In this document: in pieces, positions 60,436-64,000 of the stretch | Layout of the letters: every line of letters begins with the position of its first letter | Position numbering within the stretch: position 1 is the first letter of the stretch | Assembly: GCF_000369525.1 (NCBI RefSeq) | Contig: NZ_KB850072.1 | Coordinates: 1,610,760 to 1,674,759 of the forward strand | DNA: 64,000 bases | Reading direction: 5' to 3' | Source: Acinetobacter higginsii | GTDB lineage: Bacteria > Pseudomonadota > Gammaproteobacteria > Pseudomonadales > Moraxellaceae | The notes under the pieces: generated by a model | What the model was told of the DNA's origin: nothing | Seen by the model: the letters and a program-made list of their open reading frames with translations, nothing else | Database searches by the model: none | Position numbers and translations under genes: made by a program

Positions 60436-63400
60436 TTAACCGATTGCTAATCGATCCCATAGTTTTTGTAATCTAGTTGGTGAAATAGGCAGCTTTGTTT
60501 TCATCGGCTGAGAAAACAAAGAAATTCTGAATTCTTCCAACATCAAATACAGTTCTTTGATTTTAGGATCATTTTTAAATTTAAATACTTTGTCCATCCA
60601 TGGATCGACATCATCAATTGCAGCAAGGTCTCGTTGTAGATTATTGGGCAACCGATCTAAACGCAATAGCAATGCTTTTAAATAACGCGGGTATTCCTGC
60701 CAAATTTCAGCAGGACGGCTATAAACAAAGTTTGCTAATGACATTAAATCAAGTTGATCTTCAATGTCATCGACACTTCGACCAAAGATGGTCTGATCCA
60801 ACACCAATAACTCACGGCGAATCTGCTGCCATTGAGTAAATATTTCAGTTAAATCACTTAATGTCTGTTGACCATTTGCTAAAAATTGCTTTTTAGTTTC
60901 AGTGAGTAACTGTTGAAACTCGGCCGCATTTTTTGGTAGCTCTTGAATTGAAACTTGTAAGGTTGCATAGACCAGCATTTGTTCTAGCTTGGCACGATCA
61001 CCCAACGGTGAATAAGCGAGAGCCAAAGGTTTAGAAATCTGCTTTTTCAATTGACGGATTAAATCCCCTAGCTGCATATGCACCAAGCGAATCACCCCTT
61101 CTCGATGTTGCTTAATCGCTTCATCCTGATCATTAAAGGTTTGAATCACCACGCCAGATTCATCTTTGGCTTCAAGCTCAGCAAATGACTTGGTTGGTAC
61201 CAAAGCTTGATACTGCTTGATCACAACACCTGTTACTTTTTGCGATGCTTCGAATACAAAATTTTCAGGGAAGATCTGGAACTCACCTTGTTGCTGTTTC
61301 ACTGGACGATGAGTTTCTACCCGACAACGTGCTTTCAACTCATCCAGATCACGCCCTTGTGCGATCAACTTGCCTTTTTCATCTACCACTTTGATAAACG
61401 GTATCAGATACTGATCAATGCGCTCAAAAGAAAAATCTTTTTCCGTAATCTGCTCACCGCGTAAAGCAAACGCCAAATAGCTAAATAAATGTTCACGCAG
61501 ATGAACTGCATCAATCCCCTGCATGAGCTTTTTCGCTGTATCTGGGATCGGCACCAAATTGCGACGCTTGTCTTTTGGTAATGCTTTTAATAAGGCTTCA
61601 ATTAAATCCTGACGCCACCCTGGAATGCCCCATGACCACTGATTTTCATCCACTTGCGGTAAAGCCTGCACTGGAATTTTAACGGTTGCACCATCTTCAT
61701 CATGGCTCGGGTCAAAACGATAGCTGGCAGCAAGTCGCAGTTGTCCATTATGCAAATAATCTGGGAATTGTTGCGTCGTTGGACGATCATTCATCCATAA
61801 CGCATCATCATCTACAAATAAATAGCGCGGATGCTCTGACTCAATGGTTGCACGCCAATCTTCAAAACTGCTGCGACTGGCAATTTCTTCTGGCACTTTC
61901 TCTGCATAGAACTGGTAAATGGTCTCTTCATCCACCACCAAATCACGGCGACGTAATTTATCTTCAACCCGTTCAACTTCTTCAAGTTTGAGTAAGTTAT
62001 GTTTTAAAAATGGCGGCGTAATACCTAAATTACCAGTTGTTAATGCATCACGTAAAAAGATTTCATGTGCCGCAGGTTGGTCCACTTTTTCAAAATTGAT
62101 TAATCTTTTCGGCTCAATAATCAAACCAAACAGAGAGATCTGCGCATAAGCATTAACAATACCCGCTTTTTTCGACCAATGTGGTTCAAAATAGTGATAT
62201 TTCAATAAATCACGCGCAGCCAATAGAATCCATTCAGGATCAATTTTTGCCAAAGTCCGTAAATACACTTGTGAGGTTTCCACCATCTCAAATGCCATGA
62301 CCCAAGCGGTATTGGTCTTGTGTAAGGTACTGGCAGGAAAAACTTTAGCCTTCTGTTGGCGCACTGCCATAAAGGTATTACGTTCATCGGTTTTATTTGC
62401 AATAAATGAAAGTAAGCCCGTGAGTAAGGCACGATGTAGGTTTTCATAGTTGGCTGATTTTTCATTAAAACTAAGTTTTAAACCCTCTGCCAATTCAACC
62501 AATTGCTGATGGGTTTGCTTCCACTCACGAAGGCGTAACCAACTTAAAAAGTGCTGACGTGCAAATTGACGACGCTTATTTTCAGTTTGTGTTTCGGGAC
62601 TGGTTTGCAGCGTATTCCAAAGTTTTAAATAGAATAAAAAATCTGAGTCTGCTTCTTTAAACAAGGCATGTTTTTGATCGGCCTGCATTTGCTTATCCGC
62701 AGGACGTTCACGTGGATCTTGAATGGCTAAGGCACTGACAATAATCAGAGTTTCTTTGAGCACACCAAAATGAGCCCCGCCAACCAACATACGTGCTAAA
62801 CGTGGGTCAATTGGCATACGCGCCATCATTTGACCGACTTTGGTTAAGCTATCTCGACTTCCCCCTTTAGTAAAGGGGGATTGAGGGGGATTATCTATAG
62901 ATGAATCTCCCCCAACCCCTCTTTGAGAAAGAGGGGCTTTTTTCTCTGTTAATGCACCTAACTCAACCAAGAGCTTACGTCCGTCATTCACCAAACGGAA
63001 ATCAGGTGGCTCAATAAAATCAAAATCTTCTAGATTACCTAAACCCAAGCTTTGCATTTGCAAAATAACAGAGGCTAAGTTGGTCCGTTTAATTTCAGGT
63101 TCAGTAAACTCAGGACGACTTAAAAAGTCTTCTTCACTGTATAGACGAATACATACACCCGCAGCAATACGACCACAGCGGCCTTTACGCTGGTTGGCTG
63201 CAGCTTGTGAAATCGCTTCAATCGGTAAGCGCTGTACCCGAGAACGGTAGTTATAACGCGAGATACGAGCAAAACCGCTGTCAATCACATAGCGAATATT
63301 CGGAACCGTCAATGCAGTTTCAGCCACGTTGGTCGCAATAATAATGCGTCGACCTTTGCCACTTGGACTAAAAATCTTTTGCTGTTCTGCTAGAGCCAAA

Positions 63401-64000
63401 CGCGCATATAAAGGCAATACCTCAGTATGACGAGGACCATATTTTTGCAGCGTTTCCTGTAATTCACGGATTTCCTGCTCGGTACTGGCAAAAATTAAAA
63501 TATCCGCATATTCAGGATGACCTTTTGCTTCAGCATCGGCAAAACACTCTTCTACTGCCTGCACCACTGCACGTGGTAGATTTTCTTCAAAATCATCAAA
63601 CTCGTCGTCATCACTACCGACAATACTTAGCTCAGAGATTGGACGATAACGTAGTTCAACAGGAAAACTACGGCCTTCTACTTCAAAAATAGGCGCGTCA
63701 TAAAAATACTGGCTAAAACGGTTTACATCCAGAGTCGCCGAGGTCACGATGACTTTTAAATCAGGGCGTTTTGGCAAAAGCTGCTTGAGATAGCCCATAA
63801 TGAAGTCAATATTGAGTGAACGTTCATGTGCTTCATCAATAATGATGGTATCGTATTTTGATAAAAAACGGTCATTGGTCAATTCAGCCAATAAAATACC
63901 ATCGGTCATCAAACGGACGATTGAGTCTTGCGAGCCTTGTTCATTAAAACGAATCTTAAAGCCAATTGATTCACCAAGCTTCTCGCCCACTTCTTCCGCA
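60436..64000 (-). CDS. hrpA: ATP-dependent RNA helicase HrpA, N-terminus off window
   Basis: DEAH-box RNA helicase that rescues stalled or collided ribosomes and unwinds RNA. About 1188 residues are visible; the N-terminal ~100, with the Walker A motif, lie beyond the right edge. Seen: MTDGILLAEL, motif II DEAHERSLN, SATL, motif VI QRKGRCGR, the helicase-associated and OB-fold segments, and the DUF3418 C-terminal domain. An in-frame insertion of about 27 codons (62850-62940, peptide PLSQRGVGGDSSIDNPPQ... ) derives from a palindromic repeat and lies between ALTEKK and LTKVGQMMARMP, a surface linker in the family. The reading frame is intact, so function is probably kept. Confidence 0.95.
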   Translation of the reverse strand, partial: AEEVGEKLGESIGFKIRFNEQGSQDSIVRLMTDGILLAELTNDRFLSKYDTIIIDEAHERSLNIDFIMGYLKQLLPKRPDLKVIVTSATLDVNRFSQYFYDAPIFEVEGRSFPVELRYRPISELSIVGSDDDEFDDFEENLPRAVVQAVEECFADAEAKGHPEYADILIFASTEQEIRELQETLQKYGPRHTEVLPLYARLALAEQQKIFSPSGKGRRIIIATNVAETALTVPNIRYVIDSGFARISRYNYRSRVQRLPIEAISQAAANQRKGRCGRIAAGVCIRLYSEEDFLSRPEFTEPEIKRTNLASVILQMQSLGLGNLEDFDFIEPPDFRLVNDGRKLLVELGALTEKKAPLSQRGVGGDSSIDNPPQSPFTKGGSRDSLTKVGQMMARMPIDPRLARMLVGGAHFGVLKETLIIVSALAIQDPRERPADKQMQADQKHALFKEADSDFLFYLKLWNTLQTSPETQTENKRRQFARQHFLSWLRLREWKQTHQQLVELAEGLKLSFNEKSANYENLHRALLTGLLSFIANKTDERNTFMAVRQQKAKVFPASTLHKTNTAWVMAFEMVETSQVYLRTLAKIDPEWILLAARDLLKYHYFEPHWSKKAGIVNAYAQISLFGLIIEPKRLINFEKVDQPAAHEIFLRDALTTGNLGITPPFLKHNLLKLEEVERVEDKLRRRDLVVDEETIYQFYAEKVPEEIASRSSFEDWRATIESEHPRYLFVDDDALWMNDRPTTQQFPDYLHNGQLRLAASYRFDPSHDEDGATVKIPVQALPQVDENQWSWGIPGWRQDLIEALLKALPKDKRRNLVPIPDTAKKLMQGIDAVHLREHLFSYLAFALRGEQITEKDFSFERIDQYLIPFIKVVDEKGKLIAQGRDLDELKARCRVETHRPVKQQQGEFQIFPENFVFEASQKVTGVVIKQYQALVPTKSFAELEAKDESGVVIQTFNDQDEAIKQHREGVIRLVHMQLGDLIRQLKKQISKPLALAYSPLGDRAKLEQMLVYATLQVSIQELPKNAAEFQQLLTETKKQFLANGQQTLSDLTEIFTQWQQIRRELLVLDQTIFGRSVDDIEDQLDLMSLANFVYSRPAEIWQEYPRYLKALLLRLDRLPNNLQRDLAAIDDVDPWMDKVFKFKNDPKIKELYLMLEEFRISLFSQPMKTKLPISPTRLQKLWDRLAIG
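62861..62936. repeat. Palindromic repeat element inside hrpA
   Basis: Composite GC-rich element: hairpin 1 CCCCCTTT/AAAGGGGG (62861-62879), a central ATCTATAGAT palindrome (62893-62902) flanked by GGGGGATT and AATCTCCCCC, and hairpin 2 CCCCTCTTT/AAAGAGGGG (62916-62936). Its translation in frame gives the peptide NPPQSPFTKGG / PLSQRGVGG, recognised as the coded form of a dispersed bacterial repeat. Inserted without breaking the frame. Confidence 0.8.

Overview
The window is a chromosomal segment of an Acinetobacter species (Moraxellaceae, Gammaproteobacteria). The evidence is the low GC content, the gene set (LplT-type transporter next to coq7, lipase with dedicated foldase, AcnB, SthA, RodA-MltB-RlpA) and a type I-F CRISPR repeat closely resembling the Acinetobacter one. 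No rRNA, transposase or prophage was seen. One tRNA, tRNA-Arg(CCG), is present. The two edge genes are partial: acnB runs off the left edge (C-terminus missing) and hrpA off the right edge (N-terminus missing).

Layout. 1-3.4 kb: acnB with a structured leader, then two small envelope proteins. 3.6-10.9 kb: tamB and tamA. 11-17.3 kb: LplT-like transporter, coq7, two small exported proteins, overlapping folB/folK, an ABC1/UbiB-like kinase and a MoeB/ThiF-like enzyme. 17.3-17.7 kb: a CRISPR array of four type I-F repeats with no cas genes in the window. 18-25.6 kb: lipase, its foldase, two AraC-type regulators, flavin reductase-like protein, SDR dehydrogenase, PaiB-like protein. 25.8-32.7 kb: an SsuA/SsuC pair without an ATPase, prfA-prmC, YiaA-like and glycine-zipper proteins, trhP-yfhL.

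32.7-44.1 kb is the most notable region and reads as a guanidine-utilisation regulon. One unit encodes an ABC permease, an ATPase, a 2-oxoglutarate/Fe(II) oxygenase and an unknown protein (+ strand). A second encodes a tiny leader ORF, a NikR-like repressor lacking most nickel ligands and the substrate-binding lipoprotein (- strand). A third encodes two DUF1989 proteins (carboxyguanidine deiminase-type) and a urea/guanidine carboxylase, behind a guanidine-I (ykkC) riboswitch (- strand). All three promoter regions carry a well-spaced sigma-54 -24/-12 element. Next to each lies a pair of GTA-W-TAC-type boxes repeated at exactly 21 bp. This suggests nitrogen control, a shared local regulator and, for the catabolic unit, direct guanidine sensing. 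Allophanate hydrolase, needed to finish the pathway, is not in the window.

44.2-64 kb: glyA, a secretory-lipase-like lipoprotein, an ExoX-like nuclease, a protein whose ribosome-binding site lies in a perfect inverted repeat, tRNA-Arg, yadGH-queF, rodA-mltB-rlpA, Mpo1-like and DUF3465 proteins, sthA, lipoyl synthase lipA, a KAS III enzyme, and hrpA interrupted in frame by a palindromic GC-rich repeat.
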